From Megalonaias nervosa (taxonomy: Eukaryota; Mollusca; Bivalvia; Unionida; Unionidae): a stretch of DNA of 64,000 nt. The notes beneath the pieces were generated by a model. That model was not told the DNA's origin and did not search any database. It saw only the letters and a list, made by a program, of their open reading frames with translations. The stretch spans positions 34,876-98,875 of the forward strand of contig JAECUM010004980.1 of assembly GCA_016617855.1 (NCBI GenBank), written 5' to 3'. The translations under genes and the position numbers were made by a program. Shown piece by piece: positions 1-12,108 of this stretch (positions are counted from its first letter, which is position 1; each line of letters starts with the position of its first letter).

Positions 1-2228
1 ACCTTATCTCTGGTCGACCTTCTGGACCAATTTGCAAATTTCTTCTGAGACAAAGTTCAATCTATTAGAGATAAGCTTGACAACACTATTTAAAATGACT
101 CATCATCATCACCATACAGTTGTGATAGAGAATATACATGGCAACCATTAAACACCATTTGAACCCATCTTATGGATTTGGTATATACAACTGTGATGAA
201 GAGCACTCCAAAGTTATATGAATTTGATCCGATTCCAACATCATTAGTGCTTGAATGCTTAGATTCAATACTGCCTTCACTAACCAATGTTATTAATACT
301 TCTCTCTCATCTGGAGAATTTCCATCAGTTTTCAAAACCAACATTTTAAAGCCTCTGTTGAAGAAACTCATACCTGACCATAACAATTTAAAGAACTACT
401 GCCCTGTTTCTAGTTATTTCACAGTCATGTAAAAAATCATAGAAAAAGTTGTTATATTCTAGCTAGTATCTCAGCTGACTTAAAATAGTCTTCTTAGCAA
501 TATACAGCCCACATATTACCCTTGCTGTCTTACTGAAACTGTCCAGTAATTTACAACCTTCTCTCTGGATAGTTTAAAGATTACTCTCCTCACCCTCCTT
601 GACTTGAATGTGGCATTTGACACAATAGACCATGATATATTAATGCACCATCTCCAGCATGTATTTGGTTTTTTATGATGCAGCCTTACTATTTAGTCAG
701 CATGAAACAAACTGTGTCCATAAATGGAAAACATTCCAGCCCAATTGATCTGTGTGTAATAGGTGTCTTGGGGAGAAATAACAATGTTACGTCTCCGTGG
801 GTTCCTGTACTTTGATCAGACTTGATGACTGAACGAATCACCAGAAAATGATGAAGACCTATAATATTTATACACATGAAATGAATCAAACACACAAATC
901 AAATACTAAGCGCACACAAACAATAACAAGAACAACCTTCTGTTACTAAATACCCTTCTCATCTGCCGTAGTGATACTACCGTGACTCGAACCAACCCGA
1001 TTCTTCCTGGAATATCACTACCATCACATTTATTCACTATCCTATCCTTGAATTAAAAAAATACGTATCAGCAATACCAACATTAAATTGACACAGTCAA
1101 TATGAAACCAAGGTGTCACTCTTGACAGTATACTCTCATTGCACCAACATGTAATGAAAATATCCAAGGCTGCCTATCTGGAACTGAGATGAGTCAGCTC
1201 CATTTGCAATTTTCTTTTGTTTGATGCAACTAAAACACTTGAGTGTTCCTTAGTACTTTCAAGACTGAACTATAGTAAATCACTTCTGTCTGGTTCATTT
1301 TAGTATCTACTACAGAAACTTCAAAAAGTTCAAAACACGGCTGCTCGCATCAACCTTAGGGTATGAATAACTGAGCACACCTCCCCCCTGCTCTGTAACC
1401 TTCACTGGCTACCTGCTTGATCCAGAATCAAACACAAACTCTGTTCATGTTCATTCACTATGCTACATTTTGAGACCACTCCAGTGGCCTAAGTGGTTAG
1501 AGCATCCACCTCATATGCGAGAGGTTGTGGGTTTGAACCCCAGCCGACTTATAAAATGGTACTAGAAGCTGCCTCGCCTGGTGCTCAGCATTAAGAGGTT
1601 AGTGTTAGGACTGGTTGGCTGGGTGTCAATATAATGTGACTGGGTGGGACACGATGCTAAATGTCTGTGTAATGATGCCTCAGTGCTAAGACATCCATAT
1701 AAACTGCCATACTGCAGACAACGTAGCAATATGACAAAAAAATTGTTAAAGCTATGTTAAAAATCTAAATCACACACACATCACACATTCTCTTGAATGG
1801 CTCCAGTCCAATATATCTATCTCATCTCACCCATGTGTACATCCCATCTAGAAACTTACTCTCCTCTTGGGGCACTCACGATCTCATTGTTCCCCCAGTT
1901 AAAACTAAGTCATATGGACAACATTCTTTGTGTACCAATGCCCAGCTACGTGGAATGAATTGCCCATAGATCTTAGACACATGGACACTAATCTCATTCA
2001 AGATTGCTCTTGAAACTCACCTACTTAGATTAAAAGAACATTCTTAAAGATTTAATAACGTTTACTGCTTTAATTATTGTCAGCATATTTTTATTTTGCA
2101 ATTTCATGGTGTTTGTGTTTGCAATGTTGTCATTGTATATATTTTCATGTGTTATCTACTATCGTAAAGTGCTTAGAGCTTCTAAAGATTAGGCACTCTT
2201 CTAAGCTCACATGTTCATTATTATTATT
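1..2228 (+). mobile_element. Decayed CR1/L2-like non-LTR retrotransposon (LINE), 3' part
   Basis: Translation in shifting frames gives reverse-transcriptase landmarks of the CR1/L2/jockey type: a LDPIPTSL-like block near 220-260, LLDLNVAFDTIDHDIL near 590-645 (finger/palm, with AFDTIDH), a QKVQNTAAR-like block near 1320-1360 followed by a LHWLPA-like block near 1400-1420, and WNELPIDLRH near 1950-1985. The copy runs off the left window edge, so its 5' half is missing. It holds many stops and frameshifts and cannot be active. The 3' end has the GTAAAGTGCTTAGAG motif typical of such LINE tails, followed by a short ATT repeat at 2216-2228. A SINE (1473-1789) is inserted between the 'LHWLPA' block and the C-terminal block, so the LINE is older than that SINE. 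Clade assignment is by motif memory only. Confidence 0.8.
1473..1789 (+). mobile_element. tRNA-derived SINE, family A, copy 1 (nested in LINE)
   Basis: The head resembles a tRNA with an A-box-like block (AGTGGCCTAAGTGGTTAGAG) and a B-box-like block (GGGTTTGAACCCC). The body then reads through a conserved non-tRNA region (AGCATTAAGAGGTTAG, TAATGTGACTGGGTGGG) to an A-rich then CA-repeat tail. Three more copies lie at 12109-12401, 30341-30633 (minus) and 31835-32090. It interrupts the LINE at 1-2228. Confidence 0.85.
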
Positions 2229-3505
2229 AAATGGAGCAGTCCAAATCATTTGAAATTTGGTAAATGAAAGAGATGTATATTGAAGAACAACTGTTATTAC
2301 ACATCATTATTATTACATCATTAAACATGTTTAATTCAGCTTAAATAAAGATGGTAAATTTGTGATCAGTAGCAATATTCCTTTTTAGTCAATTTATACT
2401 CCATACATAAAATGTAAAATATGATTATTCTGGTAGGCTGAATAGGATACAAGTGTTCTATTTTTAAGACAAAATGTCATAAAGCAGCTGTGATTCAGGG
2501 AAGGATGAACAATTTGCGAAGTGAGCAAAGTCAGCAAAACTAAATTTCAGAATTCCTGGTTGACAGAATTTTGACTTTGCGAAGAGCATCAGCAAGGGGA
2601 ATCATTTTTTTCTTTGTAAACACTGCAAACACCATGTCATCATTAGTAATTCTGGAGTGTACAACACCCATCAACATAACAACACCACTCAGCACTGGGA
2701 CAATGCACAAATGCAGAGCTCAATCTCAAAATTAAATAAACAATCACTGACATAGCACGTCACAAAAGCTGATGGGCTTTTCTGCAATTTCATTGCAGGG
2801 CATAATCTGCCATTTGTAACTGCATATCATTTTTCAGGCCTGTGTGTTTGACACTCCCTCAGAGCAATGCAGATGCAGAAAGATCATTTTCTATGGCTTG
2901 AAAACTTGAAGAATAATTTGGTCAAGTTAGAACAATGTCACCATCAAGTCTCTCATGAGTATAAAGAGGAACACAAATGACACTTGGATAACCTTTGAAC
3001 CCCCTAAAAAACTGCCGAGAGTAGAAAAGCCTGCATCAAATTACTATAGGTTACTTTGTATTCCACTGTTTAATGAATTTTAAAGTCAGAAGCTTGTTTT
3101 TGTTTTACATTATGTGTGCATGGTTGTGATTACATGAGTGTGAGCACATAATATATGTGGGCATATGTGTGTGGTGATGATATCTGACAATGTATGGTTG
3201 TGATTACATCAGTGTGAGCACATACTATGCGGGCATATGTGTGGTTATGATATCTGACAATTCTGTGTCTATGGACTATTTTTTTGTTTGTTTTTAAGCA
3301 TATTAAACATGTTAATACTTCAAAGAAAACAAGTGATCCTCTTGTATTCAAATTTGAATTTCCAGTCATTTTCTATAGGACTATAGGAGCTGAAAACTTA
3401 TTTTAAATTGTATGACATGGCATTTTGGGGGCACGTGCACGGCCACCATCCACCCCTACTGGGACCTAAAAACACACTTTTCTGAGTTGAAAATTTCCAC
3501 ACACA
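2229..3505. repeat. Diverged ~1.0-1.3 kb repeat, copy 1
   Basis: This stretch is clearly related by eye to 10850-11845 in the same orientation. Shared landmarks in the same order include TTACACATCATTA, a GTGATCAG(T/C)AGCAAT block, GTGAGCAAAG, GACACTCCCTCA(G/C)AGCAATGCAG with AGAAAGATCATTTTC, TTCCACTGT, and GGCACGTGCAC/GGTCATGTGCAC near the end. Copy 1 has extra segments, including a local duplication at 3115-3265. No intact protein is seen. It may be an unclassified mobile element or an old segmental duplication. Confidence 0.7.
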
Positions 3506-3805
3506 GGAAGGCTGCCAAGTATGCAAAGTGAATGTTTACAATCTGAAGAAAACAAGCCTCATTTTCAGAATCTCCAAGTGATCAATACTAATTAGTCCAC
3601 AACACCGGGGTCTCCCAAAAAGTATACTAGACATTGTGGTGGATGTATGTGGTAAGACAACCATTTTACATGGTTAACACTGACAAAGAACATATCATGT
3701 GATTTTGAAAATTGATTTTGAGAGAAAATACTGCTGCAGTGGTATTCAATTTCCAATACATCATGCACATATTAACAAGTTTTATTTACAGTCTCAAAAC
3801 AATAC

Positions 3806-3894
3806 CTTTCTTTGAGCTCTCTAACTTTATTCACATAACTTTCTACCCCTTGATTGTCTTGTACATCTTTCTCAGCCAGTTTGAGATTCACTAT
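3806..3894 (-). CDS. REX1BD-like: REX1BD-like protein, exon 3 (partial gene)
   Basis: On the minus strand a strong acceptor (TTTGTTTTTGCAG) precedes an 89-nt open stretch ending at a GTATTG donor. It encodes a charged helical segment beginning IVNLKLAEKDVQDN and ending VNKVRELKE. It starts in phase 0, matching the phase-0 end of the exon at 7111-7304, and leaves two bases for a following exon that I could not find. The helical C-terminal part fits Rex1-B-type proteins. The final exon may lie in the LINE-rich DNA below 3800 or beyond the window. Confidence 0.5.
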
Positions 3895-6800
3895 CTGCAA
3901 AAACAAAATGTCTACTTAGTAATAAGTTGATTTAATATTTAAGGTGTACTCAAACAAAAGAAAAACAGTATTGACAGAAATAATCTGATATCATAAACTT
4001 GCAACCATGAAATTCAGGTAACAGTTATCCACTTAAAAAACATCAGGCTTCCTTTGGACATATGTACTTAAAGTATTAAAAAACCAGAAACAGTGCTTGT
4101 GATAATGACCTATTTTAGTACATGTAACAGCAGTCATACTAATTGGTTGATTGTTACTGTTTGTATAAATCTGAAAGGTTTTTATGCCAGGGTGTGATCT
4201 TATTAAGTTTCATAAAATTCTATTCTGCAGTTCTGAAAAATCAAGTAATTTAAAGGTTTTTCTATGTTTAGCAACAGTATCCATATCTGAAGGTGGATTG
4301 GCATAATTTGAAAAGAAAAAATTCAAAGATTTTCATGCCATGATCCTGTCTATAAAGTTTGGTTCAATTTTATTTAAGTTTTTGAAAAATACCATTTTTA
4401 CAGCTCTTTCCATTTTTAGTCATGGCAGCCACATCTGATTGTTAATTGTCACCATTTGTATAAATCTGAAAGGACTTGTTAAATAGGATTATATTCTGTT
4501 AAGTGGTTCTGGAAAAAAAGTAATTTATAGGTTCTTTTGTATTTGCAATCGTGGCCTTATCTGATGGTGTATTAAATCCACCTTTTGAAAGCTTGCTATG
4601 CCTGCTTGCTTTTGTCAAATTTGGTCAAATTTTGATGAGTTCTCTTTGAGACGTTGCTTAAAGAGCTTTCTGTTGCTTTTGTTTTGAAGTAACAGTAACC
4701 ATATTTAATGGCAGGTGAACATCATTTTGTATAAATTTGAAAAGTTGTTATGCCAGCATCATTTTTGTCAAATATAGTCATAATGTGTTCAGTGGTTTTC
4801 GAAAAGAAGTTGTTTCAATTATTTTTTTAAATTTTAATAATGGTGGGCACATTTGATGGTGCATTAGTATCAACTGAACAAATATGCAAGTACTCTATAA
4901 CTGGATGCTTTCTGTTAAATTTGGTTATGTTCAGCAATGTTGTTGGATAATTTATTTCAAGGTTTTCCTACTTTAAATTTAGTAACAATGGCTTTTCTAT
5001 TTTTAGTAACAGTGGCTTTATTTCATGTTAGATCAGCATCATCTGCACAAAACTGAAAGATCTCCCAGAATTCTTTAAATCTTTTCAGACATTTTTTAAA
5101 AGAAATAATTTCAAGGTTTTCTAAAAAAATATTTTTATTATTGAAAGTGGGGCTGATCAACATTAATTGTACATACTACTCCTCATGCCAGGATGTGCTT
5201 GTGCCAAATTTCCAAATTTGGTCAAACTGGTCCAGCAGTTTTTTAGAAGAACTTTAAAAAGTAGCTGTTGCTGGACATAAGATGCTGAACTAAAAATTAG
5301 TTTTTATTGCTACTTACCCCCCCCCCTTTTCTTTTGGTTATGGATGCATTTCAAGAATTTGTGTTATTTTAAATCTGATCATGTCAGCAGGTTTTGAAAA
5401 TCTAGTGACATGCTGCGACTTGGCAGGTATCAATTACAGTCCTATCCACTTATATTGACATCACTTATGTCAATAAACTGCCTATGTTGATGAAAATACA
5501 AAGTCCCAGTCCTGTAGTCTATTATTACTACCAAATCTGTCTTGCTTATGTCAATGTCAAGATATAAATTAACTGTACATGTTGACAGAAGCCCCCGGTC
5601 CCAACTTTAATGCATTCTTTGTTTTCTTATTGTTTACTCTGAAAAGCTGCCAGTTTCCATTCACATTTTGCTCAAGTTATTTTGATGTTTCCACTAGGCT
5701 TTAATGCTGCCGTCACATTAACAAATGAGCATGTCTTGATTTTTTCAGTGACTTCAATAGCATAAGCACCCTTGATCGAAACAACCCAGCTACAATCTTT
5801 TATAAAAACAATGCAACATTCATCAAAAGAAGTCAGCATTAAACTTGTATAAAAGCAATGAAATCTGACTGATTGTTGCATTTTCCAAAGTTGTCAGTGA
5901 TTGGAACAAATTTATTGTGTTGTGCAAGGTTCATTTTTTTAACTTTCTTTATGCTTATGATAGATACCAATGGGAGCATAAATCACAAATACAATCTCTT
6001 GAAAGAACTGTCAAGGCTAAAACAGAAGAAGCTTGCATAAAATTCAGAACTACTGTTATCCCCAATCCCCACCCATTTTGCTAAAAGCATTTAATTTAAA
6101 TTAATTTAAATTTTAATTAAATTCCATTTTAATTTGATGTATTGATTATGCTATAGATAATCTTAATTATCTGCATTTCTCTGTTTGTGTATTCTGGAAT
6201 TTGTGAGTGTTTTACAGAAGTACAGGTTTTGCTTGTGCCTTATTAATTCAAAACTTGGTGACAGGTTTTTATTTCCCTATGAGTAACCTCATTAAGAAAG
6301 ATATGTTCATTGTCTCAGTCAGCCACAAATCTAGGCCAATTTAAGTACATTCAACATGTAAATAACAAATAAACAGCCACCTACTGCTGGTGACAATGCA
6401 TATCGTAGTTAATTGTTTAGTGGCATGTGTTGGTTGACAATGGATATACAGTAAATAAAATGACTACATTTTTTTATCGATGTGTTTATTCACTGTATAT
6501 ATTTCCCAATGGGATATGACTGATACAGTAAATTTCTAACATCTGGCATATACCCTAAATTCATGGATTTTTTATGTGCGTGTACTGTGTACTTCACGCA
6601 TTATGGATTGTATAACACAAAAGTAACACAAATGTAAGTTGTCAAGATACAAGTTTATCTCAAACTGGTTTTGTCTTTATTTAATCCAAATTTCCACTGC
6701 TTACAGACAAATTTTACTTGTCTGCTAAATTTTCGTTTTTTTCAGCCCTCCCCCCTCCCCAGCACTTATCTCGACATCCGACTATGATGTCAGTATTACC

Positions 6801-7110
6801 TCGGTCCAGAGGATGTTAAGATAATAGGGTAGTACTGTAAATACCAAAAGTGCAAGGGAACAAAAATTAACTGTCATGAGATTCAGCTGTTTAATATACA
6901 CAGGAGGTCATTTGGATAAAGTTGGCCATCACTAGTCACTTTTCAAGTACAGCTGAATTCCAAATTCTTTTTTAATGTAGAATTTCATTAAAATGGGCTC
7001 TTACTGGATAATGAGTGAATCAAAATGATTTTTATTACTGTAAAAGTATAATTAATGTGAATCTAGATGGGGTCACATCTGTGAAATTAACATTATTCAC
7101 TAAAACTTAC
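3895..7110. other. Putative intron of the REX1BD-like gene
   Basis: No gene is seen here. The stretch holds the degenerate tandem array at 4125-5280, AT-rich DNA with TTTAAATTAA-type palindromes near 6085-6125, and unique-looking sequence. The minus-strand open frame at 5672-5881 has no support. Confidence 0.5.
4125..5280 (+). repeat. Degenerate tandem repeat, about 8 units of ~125-160 bp
   Basis: A consensus can be followed through about eight imperfect units. Each unit has an AACAGTGGC/ATGGCAGCCACATCTGATGGT-like start, then a 'TTTGTATAAATCTGAAAGG' line, 'TTATGCCAG(G)', 'TTTGTCAAATTTGGTCA', and 'AGTGGTTTTGAAAA' before the next start. Unit starts fall near 4125, 4271, 4421, 4547, 4687, 4850, 4995 and 5150. 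Units differ at many positions, so the array is old. It lies in an intron of the REX1BD-like gene. Confidence 0.65.
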
Positions 7111-7304
7111 CAACTCAAGTTTGCATTTCTTTCTATCTAGAACTTTGTCCACCAATGAGGCTAGTGCTTTCAGATTGTGTGAGTCACTCAGTTCTGTTTT
7201 CATATAAATGATTTCACATGAAATGATTTCAAAGGTGTGTGATTGCATTTACCAGCTGACGGTACAGTGAATTTGGGGCTCTAGCCAAGTAGGCCCCGAA
7301 TCCG
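7111..7304 (-). CDS. REX1BD-like: REX1BD-like protein, exon 2 with a +1 frameshift
   Basis: The minus-strand acceptor CTCTCTTACAG is followed by a 194-nt exon ending at a perfect GTAAGT donor. Exon 1 leaves two bases and this exon supplies one, giving GFGAYLARAPNSLYRQL then LVNAITHL. One extra base near 7229 must be skipped to continue in EIISCEIIYMKTELSD and SLVDKVLDRKKCKLEL. That order resembles Rex1-B domain proteins (a glycine-x-x-YL start, then LV-x-x-IT, then a long charged helix). The first 52 nt and the acceptor are present in three tandem copies (7251-7577). The frameshift may be decay, polymorphism or an assembly error. Confidence 0.5.
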
Positions 7305-7577
7305 CTGTAAGAGAGAAAACACAAATCTAATTTGATCTGAAATGTAGATGTAGCAAAATACCAGCTGACGGTACAGTAAATTTGGGGCTCTAGCCAAGTA
7401 GGCCCCGAATCCGCTGTAAGAGAGAAAACACAAATCTAATTTGATCTGAAATGTAGATGTAGCAAAATACCAGCTGACGGTACAGTAAATTTGGGGCTCT
7501 AGCCAAGTAGGCCCCGAATCCGCTGTAAGAGAGAAAACACAAATCTAATTTGATCTGAAATGTAGATGTAGCAAAAT
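7251..7577. repeat. 109-bp tandem triplication spanning a splice acceptor and exon start
   Basis: Three near-identical 109 bp units start at 7251, 7360 and 7469; the first differs from the others at least by a G/A change early in the unit (ACAGTGAAT versus ACAGTAAAT). On the minus strand each unit carries the polypyrimidine tract plus AG acceptor and the first 52 nt of exon 2. Only the unit at 7251 continues into the rest of the exon; the other two are followed by GTATTTTGC. The near identity implies a recent duplication. Confidence 0.9.
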
Positions 7578-7612
7578 ACCTATACTGTATCTGAATATTT
7601 ATGCAATACAGC

Positions 7613-8142
7613 CAGTATTGTACAGATCCCTGTTGTAAAGGTAATGAATTAAACTTACAATTACTATAAAAATTACTAAGTTGATTATAATTACAATTAC
7701 TCTAACACACTGAATGAATCAATTACAATTACTTTTTAATGCAGGTAATTAGAATATACTTAAATTAATTCTGTTCAGTCTGTCACAACCCAAAGTTCTC
7801 ATTGATTAGTTCATGTTTTGCATAGAACAATGTTCTTTGCACTAAGAGTTCAATGTAATACACTGAATACAACACTGTAGAACTAATTTCACAGATTTGT
7901 AAACAATTATTTTCAACAGAACAGTTTCTAAACAACTTGTAAGTTGATATTTATAACTATGACAAAAAATAATTGTAATTTAAAAGTAATGAGAACTTTG
8001 CATTACTTTTCAAGAATTTGTAATCATTTACACACAATTATTGATTACTTTTTTTGCAGCATTTGATCAAAATTAAAATTTCATAATAATCAAAAATTAC
8101 TACTTAATTATTACTTTAATAAGTCACTACTGTACAACACTA
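7613..8142. mobile_element. hAT-like MITE
   Basis: The ends are inverted: CAGTATTGTACAG at the left and CTGTACAACACTA at the right. The interior is rich in TTACAATTAC/GTAATTGATTAC-type motifs typical of hAT-derived MITEs. Flanks AATACAGC and AATATAGC form a near-perfect 8 bp duplication, the size expected for hAT. There is no transposase. Confidence 0.6.
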
Positions 8143-8670
8143 AATATAGCCTTGTTTATCTGAACTCCCTTAAGGTCAAACAAAAATTAGATTTAAAGTG
8201 AGTTTGCATCAACAGAGTTTCCACTGAACCATAGCTATATTAGGGATAGCCTTAATCTGGTGTTCTTGTACAGATGAAATTAGCCCACTAGGACTAAAGT
8301 CAACATGTGGTAACCTTAACCAAGTCTTCCAGTACACATGAATTAACACACTGGGAGCTACCTGAACTCAACATGTGGTAGCCTTGACGCTGTGTTTGGA
8401 ACCCATGAACTTATTCAGGGAACATAAATGTTGTATTGATTAACCAACAATTTGGACAAATTAGGTTAGGATCAATGACATTCTACTGTATAATCTGTCT
8501 CCTGCATTTTCATCACCATTGAAATTGAAAATGTTTAAAAAAAGTGCAATACAAATCCAACAAAATGTGTAGCTTACTTGATTTGTTTTATAAGTATGAT
8601 CTTATATACAGTATGTAGTCTGTATAAACAGTAAACAATCCTGTCTATAGCCCCTGTAAAATGTCCATGG

Positions 8671-10658
8671 TATACCTGTCAACTCTCATGCTCAACCCAT
8701 TTAAAATGTCTATGCCTACGTCCCAATTTCATAATACCTCCCGATTTTTGCAGAGAACTCCAAATTATTACATAATGTCTGTTGATTTTATTTTGTTCTA
8801 AGATTAATTCTACTTAAATTGATACATTTTACGCAATCCGCAGAAGTCATGTTCTATTTTATCACCTGTGAATATTGTTGTGAGGAAATAATTATCATAG
8901 TACAATAATTATCATAGTACAAATAATTGTTTCTTCAGTAAATAGAAACTTAAGTTTAATCATTATGCACGTAAGTTTATGATTTTTTTTAACCCACAAT
9001 ACTAAAATTAGAAAATAAACCTCAACAAAAAAATAGAACACAGCAATAAAATTGTGAGCAATTTGTTTCAATCCCATGAATGATCAATGAATGCTATAGC
9101 ATCTAAATTCCTATGAAACTTACAAGAGTAAAACACCTGGCATTACTGTACCCTATAAACAAATGTTAATTACTAGGACCAAAGGGATTCTTAGTACATA
9201 TGACCAAAGGGATTTTTAGTGTGGGAAAAAGTAAAACATATAGCAGTACCAATATCAGGTTTCTAACTAGTAATATGTGGGGTGTGTGAATAATGTTAAT
9301 TTCAGAGACAGATGTGAGGGAAGCAATGATAAATCTGGGTAACTAGGTTAGCATCATAGAAACTAATGTAAGTTGGGTGTGAGAACATATCAAGTTTTTG
9401 GTTTCAGGAAGGCTTTGCCAAATCTGGATAAATAGGTCAGCATCATGACATATCTGGATAACTGGGTCATATTCCTACTGTTTCAGCACCATTTAGTTAT
9501 GGTATGATCTGGGGGAAGGGAGCTGTCATTCATCTAGTAATGGTTAGCCAGTCATATTATGTATGTGGGGAAAGGGTGTGGGATTATGGATATGTATATA
9601 TAGAATAGATACAATATATAGTGGGCAGATCAGATGAGTAGAGAAGGAGAAGGGCACAAAGCAGATAGAAAAGCAGAAACAGGGCAGAGGAAGAAAAAGG
9701 GACAGCAGAGATAAAATGTAGTTGGAAATAAGAATCAGACAGAGATATACAAGATGGGGAGTTAAGAGAAAGGATACCTAATAGACATAATGGAGTGATA
9801 GATAGATATTCTGAGTGGACAAATGTAGTGAGAAACAATGTAGATAAACATTAGTGTACGATCTGGAGAGGTAGACAGAACTAGTGTGTATTTTGGATAT
9901 AAACAGTACATTACAATATGACTTAGTGTTTTAATTAGTATACCACTGGTCCCCGTCTCACCCCTAAGTCAAGAGAAAAACCCAATAAGTCATACGGACT
10001 GCACCTAATGGGTTAGAATTACCATCAGTAAATTAAAAGAAGGAATGAAAAAAAAAATGCTGAATATACACCCTTAAAAACTAATTCAGAATACTGGTAA
10101 ATATGTTATTTAGTAACCAATGTTAAATGCCTTATGAGTTGACAATAAGGAAATAACATGGGCTATAAAATATGGGAAAAATAGTTGCCACATGTGTACA
10201 CTTGAGACTGCTTATTTAGGCACCATTAGTTACAACAAAATTGCGCATCTTTTATTAGCCAATGTATTGCTGATGCTTACGTAACACATTGCAGAACATG
10301 ATTTCCTTGAAATATATCGGATGGCCAGTCCTTTTCACAAGACAATTGCAATGATAAGAATTGACTGTTAATTAGTCACACTGGCTTTCTTGCTTGTTTA
10401 CTTACAATTAACCTTATGCTATTGTGCAGTCTGGCCACAGCTACCAGAATATGAAAAGAGGGCATGTCCTAGGGGAAAATAAGGCATGTCACAGGGAGAA
10501 ATGGAACCTTCCTTTGAAAATTTAATGCATATTGATGATACTGGACCCGAAAGATCAGTCAGTATTTAGTGAATAAAGGCTTTAAAAAATGCAGCGAAAA
10601 ACCTCCCGATTTTAGGTGCCAATCTCCCTACTTGGCTTTTGAAAAGTTGACAGGTATG
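8671..10658. mobile_element. TIR-flanked ~2 kb element, no transposase seen
   Basis: TATACCTGTCAACTCTC at 8671 is inverted at the right end (GAAAAGTTGACAGGTATG, 10641-10658). Inside both ends a CTCCCGATTTT-type block occurs (8742-8752 and 10605-10615). The interior is AT-rich with no intact coding capacity, so this is a non-autonomous or decayed DNA transposon. The superfamily is not certain. Confidence 0.5.
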
Positions 10659-10849
10659 CCTTGGGGCAGTTTATACAACTGATTATCATAGAGGCAATTA
10701 AAGGATAAGGCAGTCAGAGATAAGCAAACATCAGTCATTGATTACTTAACTGGCTGAGAATTTCTAGGGTGATTTTAAATCTTCTGAAGACTGCTGTGGG
10801 AGAGATCAATAGTATAATCTGCATTGGTAAAATACACTAAGTGGAACAA

Positions 10850-11845
10850 CCCATTTTTTTAACTGGAACAACCCATTTTTTTTTTAAGTTAGGTAAATAA
10901 TAAAAAATGTATGTTGAAAAACAAAACCTATTACACATCATTACCTTGAATAAGAATGTGTAAGTCATCAATATTAAAGATCATTCTCAAATTCGTGATC
11001 AGCAGCAATGTTCATTTTAATTCAGATTTCACTCCATGTATAAAACACTGAGCAAGATTATGTCAGTAGTCAGAAAGCTAAATATCAAATACAGCTGTCA
11101 TTCAGCAAAGAATGAGCCATCTGTAAAGTGAGCAAAGCTCAGTAAAAACTCAATTTCAGAACTCCTGGATGGAGTTTACATTATTAAACACAGCAGCAAG
11201 AAAGAGTATTTTATTTTTTGCACAGACTGCAAACACCATATCAACATCAGCCATTCTGAAGCGTATGACATCCACTGACATAGCAAAACTACCCAGCATG
11301 TCTGACACTCCCTCACAGCAATGCAGCTGCAGAAAGATCATTTTCAATTCTGAGAAAAATTAAAAAATATCTTTGGGGGATAGTTTGAGCAATAAAAACC
11401 AGTAACATCCAGTCTCTAATTAGTGCAACGATGAATTATCTTCAACCCACCCCCAGCTCCCATTGTAGAAAATACTGCATACTGCATCTTATCAAGAAAA
11501 TATTCCACTGTCTAAATAAAACTTCAAAGCAGAAACGTGATATTTTGTTTTATTTATTTAAAGTCTGTGTGGCTGTGATTATGTGAGTGCTGGATCATGT
11601 GTGCTAAGTCTACCAACTGTATCTGCTTTGTAGGTGTTAAATGCTTCCAAGAAAACAGATATGTTATTTTCTTTTTTTAAATCAATTCTGAAATTCCATT
11701 AATTCTGTTTAGGCTTATGTGAAAAGATAAATTGTTCTCAATTAGATGACATCACTTTTTTGGGGTCATGTGCACTGACCTCCCTTGAAATCTCAAAACA
11801 CACTTACTGGACCTGAAAAAAACCTAACACTGTCTGGGAATAGGG
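10850..11845. repeat. Diverged ~1.0-1.3 kb repeat, copy 2
   Basis: This is the partner of 2229-3505, in the same orientation and with the same landmark order. The divergence is substantial and copy 2 lacks about 280 bp of inserted material. The overlapping small open frames at 11156-11363 occur on opposite strands and are not conserved in copy 1. Confidence 0.7.
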
Positions 11846-12108
11846 CAGGTATGGACAAATAATCCAAGCACCATAGACTAAAACCAGTTCTCAGGTTTCC
11901 AAATCTTGGCTGAAAATTTGATGTTAATGTGCTACTGCTATTTATATCTATTGTGTGTGTTAATTTTTATGGTTATAGATTGTAAGGGTCATTTTTAAAT
12001 GCATTACATGGCTAAATACTTAAAATACATAAATAAGTTTAGTAAAACCCAATGTATCACCTGTGTCAGTGTACTTGCCAGTATAACCACTATTTCTGAT
12101 GTTCTAAT

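Noticed and set aside
1477..1545. Possible tRNA gene (A and B boxes)
   Set aside because: The body continues into a conserved SINE sequence found four times in the window and the cloverleaf is not maintained. The same applies to 12112-12180, 22310-22375, 29660-29735 and 58853-58915.
5672..5881. Possible extra exon of the REX1BD-like gene
   Set aside because: Exons at 7111-7304 and 3806-3894 already join in phase 0, so an exon between them is not needed, and its splice sites are weak.
7251..7577. CRISPR-like array
   Set aside because: Three whole 109-bp units without unique spacers, in a eukaryotic intron/exon boundary; a tandem duplication.
9584..9838. Minus-strand open frame rich in Ser and Leu
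   Set aside because: Low-complexity purine-rich plus strand inside a TIR-flanked element; no domain or splice signals.
11156..11363. Two overlapping small open frames on opposite strands
   Set aside because: They lie in the diverged ~1 kb repeat and are not preserved in the other copy.
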